DNA of 58,921 nt from Heyndrickxia coagulans DSM 1 = ATCC 7050 (GCF_000290615.1 NZ_ALAS01000215.1:1-58921), one strand, 5' to 3'; positions 32,568-40,683 are shown, numbered from the stretch's first letter. Translations and numbers: made by a program. The notes: a model not told the origin generated them from the letters alone.

Positions 32568-33745
32568 CCGCCATCTGGTTTGACCGCAAGGAAAAAATAT
32601 TTAAGCGTACTGCCCCGTCCCCGCTTTTTTGGGGAAAAGAAGCGGAACTGCTTCCTTTCTCCACGAAACCCGGAGAGGAAACGCCTTATCGTCTGATGTT
32701 AAAAGGGGCATCAGCCGGCCCCCTGATCGGGATACTCATCAGTAAATCAAAGAAAGCCATCAGCGGAGACCGTGATTTTTTTATCGCCATCCAACAAACA
32801 TTACAGGAAAAACAGGGCGGCCTGTCTTTTTTATTCAGCCTTGCCGATATTTCAGCGCATATTACCGGCGTGTTTTGGGATGTAAAACAAGAAAAATGGC
32901 ACAGGGCAATGTTTCCGTTTCCAGACGTGGTTTATAACCGGATCCGGAAGCGAAAGGAAGAATTGGAGGAAGATTTCCGTCGATTTACCAGGCTTCTCCG
33001 GCAAAAAAGGATCCCTTTTTTCAACCCGCATTTTTTAAATAAATATGAGGTGTACGAAAAATTGAAGCAGGATCCGGCGATTGCCGGTTTTCTTCCGGAA
33101 ACGGCGCTTATTTCCGATAAAAGCAGCTTTCACGCCTTTTTACTGAAGCACAAGGATGTCTATATCAAACCCGCCGCCCGTTCGCAAGGATACGGCATCC
33201 GCCGCATTGTGCAGGGGCCCTGTGAAGCATGGACATTTTACACGCCCCAATCCGCCCACTTGCCCGCCAGCTTTTCGGATGTGTGGGAGGAGATTGGCCC
33301 CTTTGCAGAAAAAGAAACGTACATTGTCCAGGAAACCGTGCCAACTGCATTGCTTGACGGCCGGAAATATGACTACCGTGTCCACGCCCATTACAACGGA
33401 ACAGGTTACCGGATAACCGGCATCGGCGTGCGGGTTGCCCACCCCGGCGGAATGACGACCCATACGGCAAAAGGCGGGGAAACGCTGGTACTATCTTCCA
33501 ATGAAAAAATGGAGATTAAAAAAAAGATTGCGCCGGTCATTTCAGCATGCGGCAATGCTTTAGCGGAATCGTACGGCTTTTTCGGGGAATTTACCGCTGA
33601 CATCGCGCCCGGCAATGAAGGCGGCTTTTATTTGTTTGAACTGAATGCAAAGCCAATGTCCTTTGATGAACCTGAAATTGAAGCAGCAAAAACCCGGAAA
33701 CTTGCCGATTTGTTTTATGCCATTACCGGCTTTTTGGAAAAATGA
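32564..33745 (+). CDS. YheC/YheD-type ATP-grasp protein, paralogue 2
   Basis: 393 residues, the fourth and most diverged member of the cluster. The ATP-grasp features are intact: YIKPAARSQGYGIRRI, YIVQETVPTALLDGRKYDYR and FGEFTADIAPGNEGGFYLFELNAKPMS; the last motif has E-L-N where the others have E-A-N or D-I-N. ATG 32564 overlaps the yheD stop as ATGA, preceded by AGGGGAAA, so it is coupled to yheD. Frame upstream to 32477 is inside yheD and not used. Role is presumed similar to its neighbours in the spore envelope; the substrate is unknown. Confidence 0.85.
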   Translation: MTAIWFDRKEKIFKRTAPSPLFWGKEAELLPFSTKPGEETPYRLMLKGASAGPLIGILISKSKKAISGDRDFFIAIQQTLQEKQGGLSFLFSLADISAHITGVFWDVKQEKWHRAMFPFPDVVYNRIRKRKEELEEDFRRFTRLLRQKRIPFFNPHFLNKYEVYEKLKQDPAIAGFLPETALISDKSSFHAFLLKHKDVYIKPAARSQGYGIRRIVQGPCEAWTFYTPQSAHLPASFSDVWEEIGPFAEKETYIVQETVPTALLDGRKYDYRVHAHYNGTGYRITGIGVRVAHPGGMTTHTAKGGETLVLSSNEKMEIKKKIAPVISACGNALAESYGFFGEFTADIAPGNEGGFYLFELNAKPMSFDEPEIEAAKTRKLADLFYAITGFLEK

Positions 33746-33810
33746 TTCCCTCTCTTTAAAAAATTTGAGTAAAATAGATTATATCCAATGAAAAACCGAG
33801 GGATCCAAAC

Positions 33811-34710
33811 ATGCTCGACAGATTAAAAACAAGGTATCCAAATGCCTGCATTGCAGATGAACCGATTGCAGCGAAACCTTTGTTATGGTTTTGGATGGAA
33901 GAAGAAAAACAGTATTTCGGGATTGATCCGGGCGAATTGACGCCGGAAGAAACGATGCTGTTGAAAACATTATTCCCCAAATTCCGGGAAAATGCTCCAG
34001 GCACGGCGGGCGAAGCATCCAAATGGTATGACTACCTGTTTTTGCCGGATGCCGAGGCCCCTGCCCGTGGCGGCGTATACCGCGTTACACAGTTTGCGCT
34101 GGCAAAAGAAGGGCCGGATGTATCCGGCGTTCAGGAAGCCATCAAAAACATGTTTGTGCATGATGTCTTGGTGATGATGACCAATCAGCTTGAAGGCATG
34201 GTGATTGAAGAAAAAAGCGGAACAGCAGCGGCCGAAGACGATCTAGAGGCATCCATCCGTGCGTTTGAAGGGGATTTCTATACCCCTGTTTTGCTGTATT
34301 TAGGCGAATTTAAGGAAGTGGCGGCATTAAAGCGCAGCTTCCAATTCGAACGCCGGCTTTTCGAATTTGCCAAAAGCCGCCGGAAAACGTCCGCTTTGTT
34401 CACGGCTCATGCTCTGCTCCCTCTTTATTTGCTGTCCCATTTGCCTGAAGGGGAAAAGGGCCTGCTCTTCCAATCACTGCGCAGGCTGTTTGAAGAAGAC
34501 CGGGAAATGGGGCAAACGATCAAACGGTATCTTGAAAATTTTGCGAATGCCAGCCTGACGGCAAAACAATTGTTCATCCACCGCAATTCCTTGCAGTACC
34601 GGATTGAAAAATTTGAAGAAAAAACGGGCTTGGATTTAAAACATTTTACAGATGCCATCTTTGCGTATTTCGCCTGTCTCGAAACCTTTGACGGCAACTC
34701 CCACCGATAA
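33811..34710 (+). CDS. PucR-type helix-turn-helix regulator (YxkF-like)
   Basis: 299 residues (B. subtilis YxkF 296). Only the C-terminal DNA-binding part is recognisable (about 240-295): LENFANASLTAKQLFIHRNSLQYRIEKFEEKTGLD, the PucR/CdaR-type HTH_30. The N-terminal two thirds have no known ligand domain that I can name. Its position just before msmX is conserved in B. subtilis (yxkF-msmX), but a terminator between them means msmX can be expressed separately. Start ATG 33811, with GAGGGATC upstream. Target genes are unknown. Confidence 0.85.
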   Translation: MLDRLKTRYPNACIADEPIAAKPLLWFWMEEEKQYFGIDPGELTPEETMLLKTLFPKFRENAPGTAGEASKWYDYLFLPDAEAPARGGVYRVTQFALAKEGPDVSGVQEAIKNMFVHDVLVMMTNQLEGMVIEEKSGTAAAEDDLEASIRAFEGDFYTPVLLYLGEFKEVAALKRSFQFERRLFEFAKSRRKTSALFTAHALLPLYLLSHLPEGEKGLLFQSLRRLFEEDREMGQTIKRYLENFANASLTAKQLFIHRNSLQYRIEKFEEKTGLDLKHFTDAIFAYFACLETFDGNSHR

Positions 34711-34927
34711 GCCGCGCGTTATTTGCCTTGAAAAGGAAACAAGCCCGTTTTACTCAAAATGGCACCAGTTGGCTAACCGGTTGTATCAAGAGCGGCATAC
34801 CGGCATCGTATCCCATGTTGCAATGAATGCCGCGCAACCGGAAGATTGGAAAACGAGCCGCTTTCAAATTTCCAAGGATCCCGGCCCCCGGATTTTACTG
34901 CGCCAATCTGCCGGGAAAACGGGATGG
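34711..34927. other. Intergenic between regulator and msmX
   Basis: No supported gene. An open plus-strand frame crosses it but starts inside the regulator gene, has no ribosome-binding site, and runs through the terminator at 34928. Confidence 0.4.
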
Positions 34928-34960
34928 GCAGGGTGCCGAAAATCGCCCTGCATTTTTTGT
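34928..34960 (+). terminator. Terminator between yxkF-like gene and msmX
   Basis: GCAGGGTG pairs with CGCCCTGC (one G-U), then ATTTTTTG. Confidence 0.75.
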
Positions 34961-34995
34961 GCATCCTGCCGTTCCCTTTACGAAAGGGTTTTCCT

Positions 34996-35001
34996 TATAA
35001 T
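34996..35001 (+). promoter_or_regulatory. -10 box of msmX
   Basis: Consensus TATAAT 33 bases before the msmX start; the -35 is poor. Confidence 0.4.
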
Positions 35002-35034
35002 AAAGACAACTTATGACAGGGGAGGGTTTTTACG

Positions 35035-36129
35035 ATGACAGAACTGGCGCTTGAGCATATTTATAAGATTTACGACAATAATGTAACCGCTGTATCCGAT
35101 TTTAATCTACATATTAAGGACAAGGAATTCATTGTATTTGTCGGTCCTTCCGGCTGCGGGAAATCGACGACGCTCAGGATGATTGCCGGGCTTGAAGAAA
35201 TTTCAAAAGGCGATTTATACATGGACGGCAAACGGGTGAACGATGTAGCGCCGAAAGACCGTGATATCGCGATGGTATTCCAGAACTATGCGCTTTATCC
35301 GCATATGACGGTATACGACAATATGGCATTCGGGCTGAAACTCCGCAAAGTGCCGAAAGCGGAAATTGACAAGCGGGTACAGGAAGCCGCAAAAATCCTT
35401 GGCCTTGAAGAATATTTAAAACGGAAACCGAAAGCTTTATCAGGCGGGCAAAGGCAACGGGTTGCCCTCGGCCGCGCGATTGTAAGGGATGCAAAAGTGT
35501 TCCTCATGGACGAACCTTTATCCAATCTGGACGCGAAATTGCGGGTGCAAATGCGGACCGAAATTGCCCGGCTTCACCAGCGGCTGCAAACGACGACCAT
35601 TTATGTGACACATGACCAGACGGAAGCGATGACGATGGCTTCAAGGATTGTCGTCATGAAAGATGGTGTCATCCAGCAAGTCGGAACGCCGCGCGAAGTA
35701 TACGACTTACCTGCCAACCTGTTCGTCGCCGGTTTTATCGGCTCGCCAGCGATGAACTTCTTCCGCGGTAAACTGGACAACGGCAAATTTCACTTAAACG
35801 AATCGGTCCAGCTTGATGTGCCGGAAGGGAAAATGAAACATTTGAAAAGCCATATCGGCAAAGATGTCATTCTTGGTGTCCGCCCTGAAGACATCCACGA
35901 TGAACCTGTTTTCATTGAAACAATGCCGGGCTCGGCCATCAAAGCCACGATTGATGTTTCTGAACTTCATGGCGCTGAAACGATGCTCTATTCCAGAATC
36001 AACGGGCAGGAGTTTATCTCCCGCATCGATTCCAGAACAGTTGTCAAACCGGGTGACGAAATCACGCTCGGGCTTGATATGAATAAAGCCCATTTCTTTG
36101 ATGCCGAAACAGAGTTAAGGATTGGGTGA
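35035..36129 (+). CDS. msmX: Multi-sugar ABC importer ATPase MsmX
   Basis: Shared ATPase of several carbohydrate ABC importers (maltodextrin, arabino-oligosaccharide, galactan and others in B. subtilis). 364 residues (B. subtilis 365). Walker A GPSGCGKST (37-45), Q-loop VFQNYALYPHMTVYDNMAF, signature LSGGQRQRVALGRAI, Walker B VFLMDEPLSNLDAKLR, switch THDQTEAM, and a C-terminal regulatory OB (TOBE) region from about 240. The Shine-Dalgarno sequence GGGGAGGG lies 8 bases before ATG. Monocistronic between two terminators; its permease partners are encoded elsewhere. Confidence 0.96.
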   Translation: MTELALEHIYKIYDNNVTAVSDFNLHIKDKEFIVFVGPSGCGKSTTLRMIAGLEEISKGDLYMDGKRVNDVAPKDRDIAMVFQNYALYPHMTVYDNMAFGLKLRKVPKAEIDKRVQEAAKILGLEEYLKRKPKALSGGQRQRVALGRAIVRDAKVFLMDEPLSNLDAKLRVQMRTEIARLHQRLQTTTIYVTHDQTEAMTMASRIVVMKDGVIQQVGTPREVYDLPANLFVAGFIGSPAMNFFRGKLDNGKFHLNESVQLDVPEGKMKHLKSHIGKDVILGVRPEDIHDEPVFIETMPGSAIKATIDVSELHGAETMLYSRINGQEFISRIDSRTVVKPGDEITLGLDMNKAHFFDAETELRIG

Positions 36130-36192
36130 ACCAGAAAGCCTGCCACTGAAAAAGTGATTTTTTATATCCGTATATCCAACATATAAAATGCA

Positions 36193-36240
36193 AAAAGACG
36201 TTGAAACACAAGCAGCATGAGTGTCTCAACGTCTTTTCTA
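36193..36240 (+). terminator. Terminator of msmX
   Basis: AAAAGACGTTGA.ACAC pairs with GTGTCTCAACGTCTTTT (17 bp, one mismatch), followed by CTATTTTT. Confidence 0.8.
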
Positions 36241-36330
36241 TTTTTGGGGTGCTTTTTCAGTGCCTCGCTGTTATATCCGGCTTTTTGATTTTCTCCGCAA
36301 TCGCCGCCAATAGTTACCAGCCGGGAACCA

Positions 36331-36359
36331 GTATAATTAAAATTTTTTCCTCCATAATA
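36331..36359 (+). promoter_or_regulatory. Sigma-G promoter of the SASP gene
   Basis: GTATA (36331-36335), exactly 17 bases, then CATAATA (36353-36359): full fit to the forespore sigma-G consensus gHATR-N17-CATWHTA, 118 bases before the start codon. Confidence 0.75.
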
Positions 36360-36403
36360 CGTAGTACATCGATCACATTCCGCTGGGTTCAACCAAGAAG
36401 GTG

Positions 36404-36419
36404 GCGGGGAATTCCCCGC
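36404..36419 (+). other. Palindrome in the SASP mRNA leader
   Basis: GCGGGGAATTCCCCGC, a perfect palindrome about 45 bases downstream of the sigma-G -10 element; could form a stabilising hairpin in the 5' leader. Confidence 0.4.
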
Positions 36420-36477
36420 TTGCTGGTGCAATTCCAGCCGGCCCAACCAAAAAACTTACAACAAGGAGATGACACAG

Positions 36478-36684
36478 ATGGCAAACAACAGCAATTCAAA
36501 CCAATTGTTAGTTTCCGGTGCTGAGCAGGCTCTCGACCAAATGAAATACGAAATCGCACAAGAATTCGGCGTAAACCTCGGCGCAGACACGACATCCCGC
36601 GCGAACGGATCTGTCGGGGGAGAAATTACAAAACGCCTTGTGCAAATGGCTGAACAACAACTTGGCGGTACTTTCCATTCGTAA
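36478..36684 (+). CDS. Alpha/beta-type small acid-soluble spore protein
   Basis: 68-residue DNA-coating spore protein (SspA/B/D type), made in the forespore and degraded by GPR at germination. The Asn/Ser-rich N-terminus leads to [20 protein letters not shown], which carries the conserved GPR cleavage context (KYEIAQEFG). The conserved [25 protein letters not shown] helix-turn follows. ATG 36478, after AAGGAGATGA. A fitting sigma-G promoter and a terminator flank it, so it is monocistronic. Which of the paralogues (sspA, B or other) cannot be said. Confidence 0.95.
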   Translation: MANNSNSNQLLVSGAEQALDQMKYEIAQEFGVNLGADTTSRANGSVGGEITKRLVQMAEQQLGGTFHS

Positions 36685-36709
36685 TATAACAAACCAATAA
36701 AATGGCTAA

Positions 36710-36738
36710 AAAAAGGGGGGCAACCGCCTCCCTTTTTA
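36710..36738. terminator. Bidirectional terminator SASP gene / fumC
   Basis: AAAAAGGGGGGC pairs with GCCTCCCTTTTT (one G-U) around AACC, between converging genes. Confidence 0.8.
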
Positions 36739-38127
36739 TCAGTGATTTAAATTGACCATTTTTTCCGGCACGATCCACTCATCATATTGTTCTTCGGTTA
36801 CATAACCTGTTTTAATGGCGGCTTCTTTCAGCGTTGTGCCTTCCTTGAAAGCCAGTTTCGCGATCTGGGCCGCTTTTTCATAACCGATATGCGGATTCAG
36901 GGCCGTCACCAGCATGAGGGAACGATTGACATTTTCCCGGATCGTTTCCACATTCGGTTCAATGCCGCGCACGCATCTTTCATCAAATGACTTCATCGCA
37001 TCGCCGAGCAGATGGACGGACTGCAGGAAGTTATATATAATTACCGGTTTAAATACATTTAATTCAAAGTTGCCTTGGCTTGCGGCAAATCCGATTGCGG
37101 CATCATTCCCGAATACCTGGACCGCTACCATCGTCAAAGCTTCGCACTGGGTCGGATTGACTTTGCCAGGCATAATCGAGCTGCCCGGTTCATTGGCCGG
37201 AATCGAAATCTCACCGATGCCGCTTCTCGGCCCGCTCGCAAGCCATCTGACATCATTGGCTATTTTCATTAAATCTGCAGCAAGCCCTTTTAATGCCCCG
37301 TGGACATGAACGATTTCGTCATGGCTTGTGAGCGCATGGAATTTGTTATCAGAAGAAACAAACGGGTAGCCGGTTTGTTTTTCTAGTTCTTCCGCAACTT
37401 TACCGCCGAAAGTCGGGTCCGCATTAATGCCGGTGCCGACAGCCGTGCCGCCGATCGCCAGGTTCAAAATATGTTTTGCGCTTTCTTTGATCATGCGTTC
37501 GCTTTTTTCCAGCATGGCACGCCAGCCGCTGATTTCCTGGCCGAGAGTGAGCGGCGTTGCATCCTGCAAATGCGTGCGCCCGATTTTGATGATTTTCATG
37601 TATGCTTTTTCTTTTTCAAGCAGCGTTTCTTTCAGCTGTTCCAGCGGCGGCAGCAGCCTTGTCTGCAGTTCATGGTAGGCGGCAATATGCATCGCAGTCG
37701 GGAACGTATCGTTCGAGCTTTGCGACATATTCACATCATCGTTCGGATGGACGTGTTCTGCACTGTTTTGGGCGGAAAGGATTTCGTTTGCCCTTCTTGC
37801 CACCACTTCATTCACATTCATATTTGACTGGGTGCCGCTGCCTGTTTGCCAGACAACAAGCGGAAAATGCCCGTCAAATTTCCCGTCCAGCACTTCTTCA
37901 CAAGCCTGAACAATAGCCTTCATTTTGGCATCCGATAATTTGCCGAGGCGGTTGTTGCTGACGGCAGCCGCTTTTTTCAAATGGGCAAAAGCGCGGATCA
38001 CTTCCATCGGCATTTTTTCCCCGCCGATCGGGAAGTTTTCCTTGCTGCGCTGCGTTTGTGCCCCCCAATATTTGTCCCGCGGCACTTTCATTTCTCCGAG
38101 TGTGTCTTTTTCAATCCGGTACTCCAC
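36739..38127 (-). CDS. fumC: Class II fumarate hydratase
   Basis: Iron-independent fumarase (fumarate to L-malate) of the citric acid cycle, a cytosolic tetramer. 462 residues, as in B. subtilis. Landmarks: [52 protein letters not shown], and the catalytic SS-loop [17 protein letters not shown] near residue 312-328. GTG start at 38127, 6 bases after GGAGGGG. Single gene facing the SASP gene. Length and motifs leave little doubt against other aspartase/fumarase members. Confidence 0.97.
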   Translation of the reverse strand: MEYRIEKDTLGEMKVPRDKYWGAQTQRSKENFPIGGEKMPMEVIRAFAHLKKAAAVSNNRLGKLSDAKMKAIVQACEEVLDGKFDGHFPLVVWQTGSGTQSNMNVNEVVARRANEILSAQNSAEHVHPNDDVNMSQSSNDTFPTAMHIAAYHELQTRLLPPLEQLKETLLEKEKAYMKIIKIGRTHLQDATPLTLGQEISGWRAMLEKSERMIKESAKHILNLAIGGTAVGTGINADPTFGGKVAEELEKQTGYPFVSSDNKFHALTSHDEIVHVHGALKGLAADLMKIANDVRWLASGPRSGIGEISIPANEPGSSIMPGKVNPTQCEALTMVAVQVFGNDAAIGFAASQGNFELNVFKPVIIYNFLQSVHLLGDAMKSFDERCVRGIEPNVETIRENVNRSLMLVTALNPHIGYEKAAQIAKLAFKEGTTLKEAAIKTGYVTEEQYDEWIVPEKMVNLNH

Positions 38128-38536
38128 TTTCTTCCCCTCCTGTATGTGCTTACATTTGGCTTTTGCAAAACGGCGGCAAGCCTAAAAAACTTGCCGATAT
38201 GTAGCTGCAAGTTTATTTTACTATAAATTCCCGCAAAGCAACACCTCAACGCTCGCGAGTCGCTGTTCAATTCCTTTTTGAGAACATATTTTCAGAAATC
38301 TTGCACCAAAAAAGCGGCATATCCGTTCACGAGCCGGCCAATGCCGTACATTTACCGTTTGCCGGTGTCACAGTCCTGAAAAAATGCCTGCCACTCTCCG
38401 GATTTGCCGGATTGTAACAGACATCATACCCCGCTAACGACCGCTTGAACGGCACCCCTGCTGACTCAGGCCGGCCGTTTTTTCAATGCATTGCGGGTTG
38501 CTACCGCCCTGAGAGCCTGTTCGCAATGGTGTGCAC
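38128..38536. other. Intergenic upstream of fumC
   Basis: About 410 bases without a gene. A small inverted repeat CGGCAAG/CTTGCCG lies near 38172-38196 in the fumC leader. Nothing else was recognised. Confidence 0.4.
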
Positions 38537-38620
38537 TTATTTTATTTCATATATTCGCGGATCAAAATAAGAATTCGACAGCTTCAATACTAGTTCTGTT
38601 TCGTCATAACCCGTATTCAA
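38537..38620 (-). pseudogene. Decayed fourth copy of the Rpn tail cassette
   Basis: Minus-strand reading of 38620-38540 gives LNTGYDETELVLKLSNSYFDP, then an unrelated RIYEIK and a stop. It corresponds to LNPSYDETEQVLKLPNSYFDR of the intact copy just upstream, but the preceding ATGGG has become AGGG and the repeat-rich part is lost. This is a truncated, start-less remnant of the same cassette. Confidence 0.7.
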
Positions 38621-38877
38621 GGCTTTTCCCTCTCTATCTGCCTTTTGATTTTCATGATCTCGTCTTCACTCAAGCCGAATGCTTGGGCAATGACTTTTAC
38701 ATCCACTTGATTTTTTAACAAGTTGATAATAAATCTTCTTAACCTTTGCTCACCTTCTTCTCTTTCTTCTTTTCTTCCTTCCTCTTTCCCCTTTTTATAC
38801 CCGCGGTCAAAGTAAGAATTTGGCAGCTTTAATACTTGCTCCGTCTCGTCATAACTCGGGTTCAAGGCTTTTCCCAT
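38617..38877 (-). CDS. Stand-alone Rpn C-terminal tail, copy B
   Basis: 86 residues: MGKALNPSYDETEQ, then VLKLPNSYFDRGYKKG, the 4-residue repeats KGKE-EGRK-EERE-EGEQ, and a helix LRRFIINLLKNQVDVKVIAQAFGLSEDEIMKIKRQIE. It matches the C-terminal tail of the Rpn nuclease encoded at 39133 without the nuclease domain. The ATG overlaps the end of copy A by 16 bases in another frame; AAAGGG lies 8 bases upstream. Stand-alone tails of this kind could act like the small RpnS inhibitors known from E. coli, or be debris of recombination; the intact frame and ribosome-binding site favour expression. Confidence 0.75.
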   Translation of the reverse strand: MGKALNPSYDETEQVLKLPNSYFDRGYKKGKEEGRKEEREEGEQRLRRFIINLLKNQVDVKVIAQAFGLSEDEIMKIKRQIEREKP

Positions 38878-39131
38878 TCTATCTGCCCTTTGATCTTCAT
38901 GATCTCGTCTTCACTCAAGCCGGATGCTTGGGCGATGACCTTCACATCCACTTGATTTTTTAGCAAGTTAGCAATAAATCTTCTTAACTTATCTTCCCCT
39001 TCTTCTCTTTCTTCTTTTCTTCCCTTCTCTACTCCTATTTCAATTCCCTTCTTATACCCGCGATCAAAATAGGAATTCGGCAAGTCCAGGACAACTTCTT
39101 TTCCATCCACACCGGGAAATCTGACTTCCAT
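38862..39131 (-). CDS. Stand-alone Rpn C-terminal tail, copy A
   Basis: 89 residues: MEVRFPGVDGKEVVLD, then LPNSYFDRGYKKG, repeats KGIE-IGVE-KGRK-EERE-EGED, and LRRFIANLLKNQVDVKVIAQASGLSEDEIMKIKGQIE. It starts one base after the Rpn stop (TAAGATG), with GGAG about 10 bases upstream, so it is probably translated by re-initiation. Highly similar to copy B and, in its first half, to the Rpn tail. The leading 12 residues differ from both, as if joined from another Rpn paralogue. Proposed role is modulation of the nuclease; not proven. Confidence 0.78.
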   Translation of the reverse strand: MEVRFPGVDGKEVVLDLPNSYFDRGYKKGIEIGVEKGRKEEREEGEDKLRRFIANLLKNQVDVKVIAQASGLSEDEIMKIKGQIEWEKP

Positions 39132-39132
39132 C

Positions 39133-39420
39133 TTATGAATGCTCCAGTTGCTGTTTTATTTTTTCCACTTCCGTCTGGCTCAGACCGGTTTTTTCTACAA
39201 TTAATTGAAGCTCCATACCCGCCAGCAACATTTTGATGGCAATTGGAATCGTTTGCAGCAATTTTTTTCTTTCTTCTTCTCTTCCCTTCTCTACTCCTAT
39301 TTCAATTCCTTCTTCTCTGCCTTCCTCTTTCCCCCTCTTAAACCCGCGGTCAAAGTAAGAATTTGGCAGCTTTAATACTTGCTCTGCTTCATCCGGATCC
39401 AGCATCTTAATGTTTTCCAT
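39133..39420 (-). CDS. Predicted intragenic Rpn tail product (RpnS-like)
   Basis: Inside the Rpn gene and in the same frame, ATG 39420 is preceded by AGGAGG (39429-39434) with exactly 8 bases between. Translation from here would give a separate 95-residue protein, MENIKMLDPDEAEQVLKLP onward, covering the 4-residue repeats and the C-terminal helices. Its size matches the two downstream tail genes (89 and 86). In E. coli, such independently translated Rpn C-termini neutralise the full-length nuclease. Here the internal start is a prediction from sequence. Confidence 0.6.
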   Translation of the reverse strand: MENIKMLDPDEAEQVLKLPNSYFDRGFKRGKEEGREEGIEIGVEKGREEERKKLLQTIPIAIKMLLAGMELQLIVEKTGLSQTEVEKIKQQLEHS

Positions 39421-40086
39421 CACTTCCGCCTCCTCTTTTTCGTTCAGTTTTAAATAATAATCAAAGAAACCGTGTAACAGCCTCATTTTTGCAGGGTCGA
39501 GTTCCATGCGTGCCAGCATCCGCAGAAACTCCAGTTTGACCTGCACCCGTTCTTTTTCTGTATACCCCATTTTGCTTAATAATGCCGCGGCAACAGGGTT
39601 GTTGCTCCGGATATAATTTCTCCAATTTTGTTTCATCAGATGAATGGATAAATAGTGAAAACGAAGAATTTCAATGTTGTGGAACGCAAAGGTGTATGTA
39701 TCAGGGGTTTCTGTTTTCTCCTCATAACTGAAAACGGCAATCGGCAATACCGGTTTCTGGTGCCGGAGACTGATCATCATATAATAACGAAACATGCGTT
39801 CAGGAAAGGGTTTCTCGTAATATGACTGCGGCTCTACATGGATGAGAATCACGGTGTCTTTCCCTTTTACCTTCGTTTCGGCAAGGATATCAACCCGTTT
39901 TTGTTCACCGCCCGGAAAGTCCGTAAACTGTTCCTGCGACAAAAACCTCACCCGGCGGTAGTCGAGATCCGCTGACACATCCGGGAAAAACGCCTCCATA
40001 AACTCCTGAAAAAAGTTTTGGATCAGCTCCTTAAACAAACGATCATGTACATTGTAACCGGTTTTCTTTTCCATTACCAGTTCCAA
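39133..40086 (-). CDS. Rpn-family PD-(D/E)XK nuclease / putative transposase-like protein
   Basis: About 317 residues. N-terminal PD-(D/E)XK domain (residues ~15-140), with KRVDILAE (catalytic Asp), ILIHVEPQ (E-x-Q in the D..ExK/Q pattern) and RMFRYYMMISLRH. A middle helical region follows, then a C-terminal tail from about residue 226 with LPNSYFDRG and 4-residue repeats (RGKE-EGRE-EGIE-IGVE-KGRE). Family members cut DNA and are implicated in recombination and phage defence. The start is probably TTG 40086, 9 bases after AGAGG; GTG 40095 overlaps that site and ATG 40074 is too far. A strong sigma-A promoter precedes it. Two tail-only genes follow directly. Confidence 0.85.
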   Translation of the reverse strand: MELVMEKKTGYNVHDRLFKELIQNFFQEFMEAFFPDVSADLDYRRVRFLSQEQFTDFPGGEQKRVDILAETKVKGKDTVILIHVEPQSYYEKPFPERMFRYYMMISLRHQKPVLPIAVFSYEEKTETPDTYTFAFHNIEILRFHYLSIHLMKQNWRNYIRSNNPVAAALLSKMGYTEKERVQVKLEFLRMLARMELDPAKMRLLHGFFDYYLKLNEKEEAEVMENIKMLDPDEAEQVLKLPNSYFDRGFKRGKEEGREEGIEIGVEKGREEERKKLLQTIPIAIKMLLAGMELQLIVEKTGLSQTEVEKIKQQLEHS

Positions 40087-40118
40087 TGGCAACACCTCTT
40101 TTCTTATTTTTCAGTTTT

Positions 40119-40147
40119 ATTATAAAGGACAAACGTTCGTTTTTCAA
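40119..40147 (-). promoter_or_regulatory. Strong sigma-A promoter of the Rpn operon
   Basis: On the minus strand: TTGAAA (40142-40147), 17-bp spacer, TATAAT (40119-40124), about 33 bases before the TTG start. Confidence 0.75.
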
Positions 40148-40371
40148 GTTCCATGATTTATACAGAAACTGTTCAAAACCTGAATATATGGCACTATGAA
40201 CGAAATGTCGCAGGTGGCGCAATGAATGAGATTTGTAGTGCAAAATCGGTGAAAAATTCAATCGATTGTTGCATTATTTTTTCACATTCAGAGAAAAAGA
40301 AAAACGACTGCAAATGCAGTCGTATCAAGGGTTTTAAAAAATTTTAAGCTAGTTGTTCAGTTTTTAGAAAA

Positions 40372-40443
40372 CGCCCTCGGCAGGAATCGAACCCACATTT
40401 TGAGAACCGGAATCTCACGTGCTATCCTTTGCACCACGAGGGC
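40372..40443 (-). tRNA. tRNA-Arg (anticodon CCG)
   Basis: 72 nt. Acceptor GCCCTCG/CGAGGGC with G discriminator; D stem GTGC/GCAC; anticodon stem TGAGA/TCTCA with loop TTCCGGT, giving anticodon CCG for codon CGG; T arm GTGGG-TTCGATT-CCTGC with one or two wobble pairs. No encoded CCA; TTTTC follows. A tRNA-Arg beside clpP is also found in B. subtilis. Confidence 0.92.
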
Positions 40444-40565
40444 AATAAGTGATTCAACAATAATAGATTATAAAGGACAATGAACAAAAAAGCAAGCCCC
40501 TTTTTGGTTTTATTTTATCGGAATTTGGTTATGATGGGTATTATAGTTCAGGTGAAGGCAATTCT

Positions 40566-40595
40566 TTTGACCTTCATTGACCAATATTGTATGAT
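40566..40595 (+). promoter_or_regulatory. clpP promoter with CtsR operator
   Basis: TTTGACC-TTC-ATTGACC (40566-40582) is the complement of the CtsR heptad repeat GGTCAAT-GAA-GGTCAAA. TTGACC (40567-40572) with a 17-bp spacer to TATGAT (40590-40595) forms the sigma-A promoter, so CtsR would cover the -35 region and repress clpP until heat stress. Confidence 0.88.
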
Positions 40596-40683
40596 CAGTA
40601 CATAAGGATGGAGAATAATTCCTTTAACATCCATGATTAGCATATGATGGACCATTCCGAAGAGAAGAAGGAGGATACTCAAT

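Noticed and set aside
34652-35038. 128-codon plus-strand frame after the PucR-type regulator
   Set aside because: Starts inside the regulator gene, runs through a terminator into msmX, and resembles no known protein.
38617-39131. Reading the two tail genes as one frameshifted second Rpn gene
   Set aside because: Neither contains any nuclease-domain sequence, each has its own start and stop, and they match each other rather than adjoining parts of one protein.
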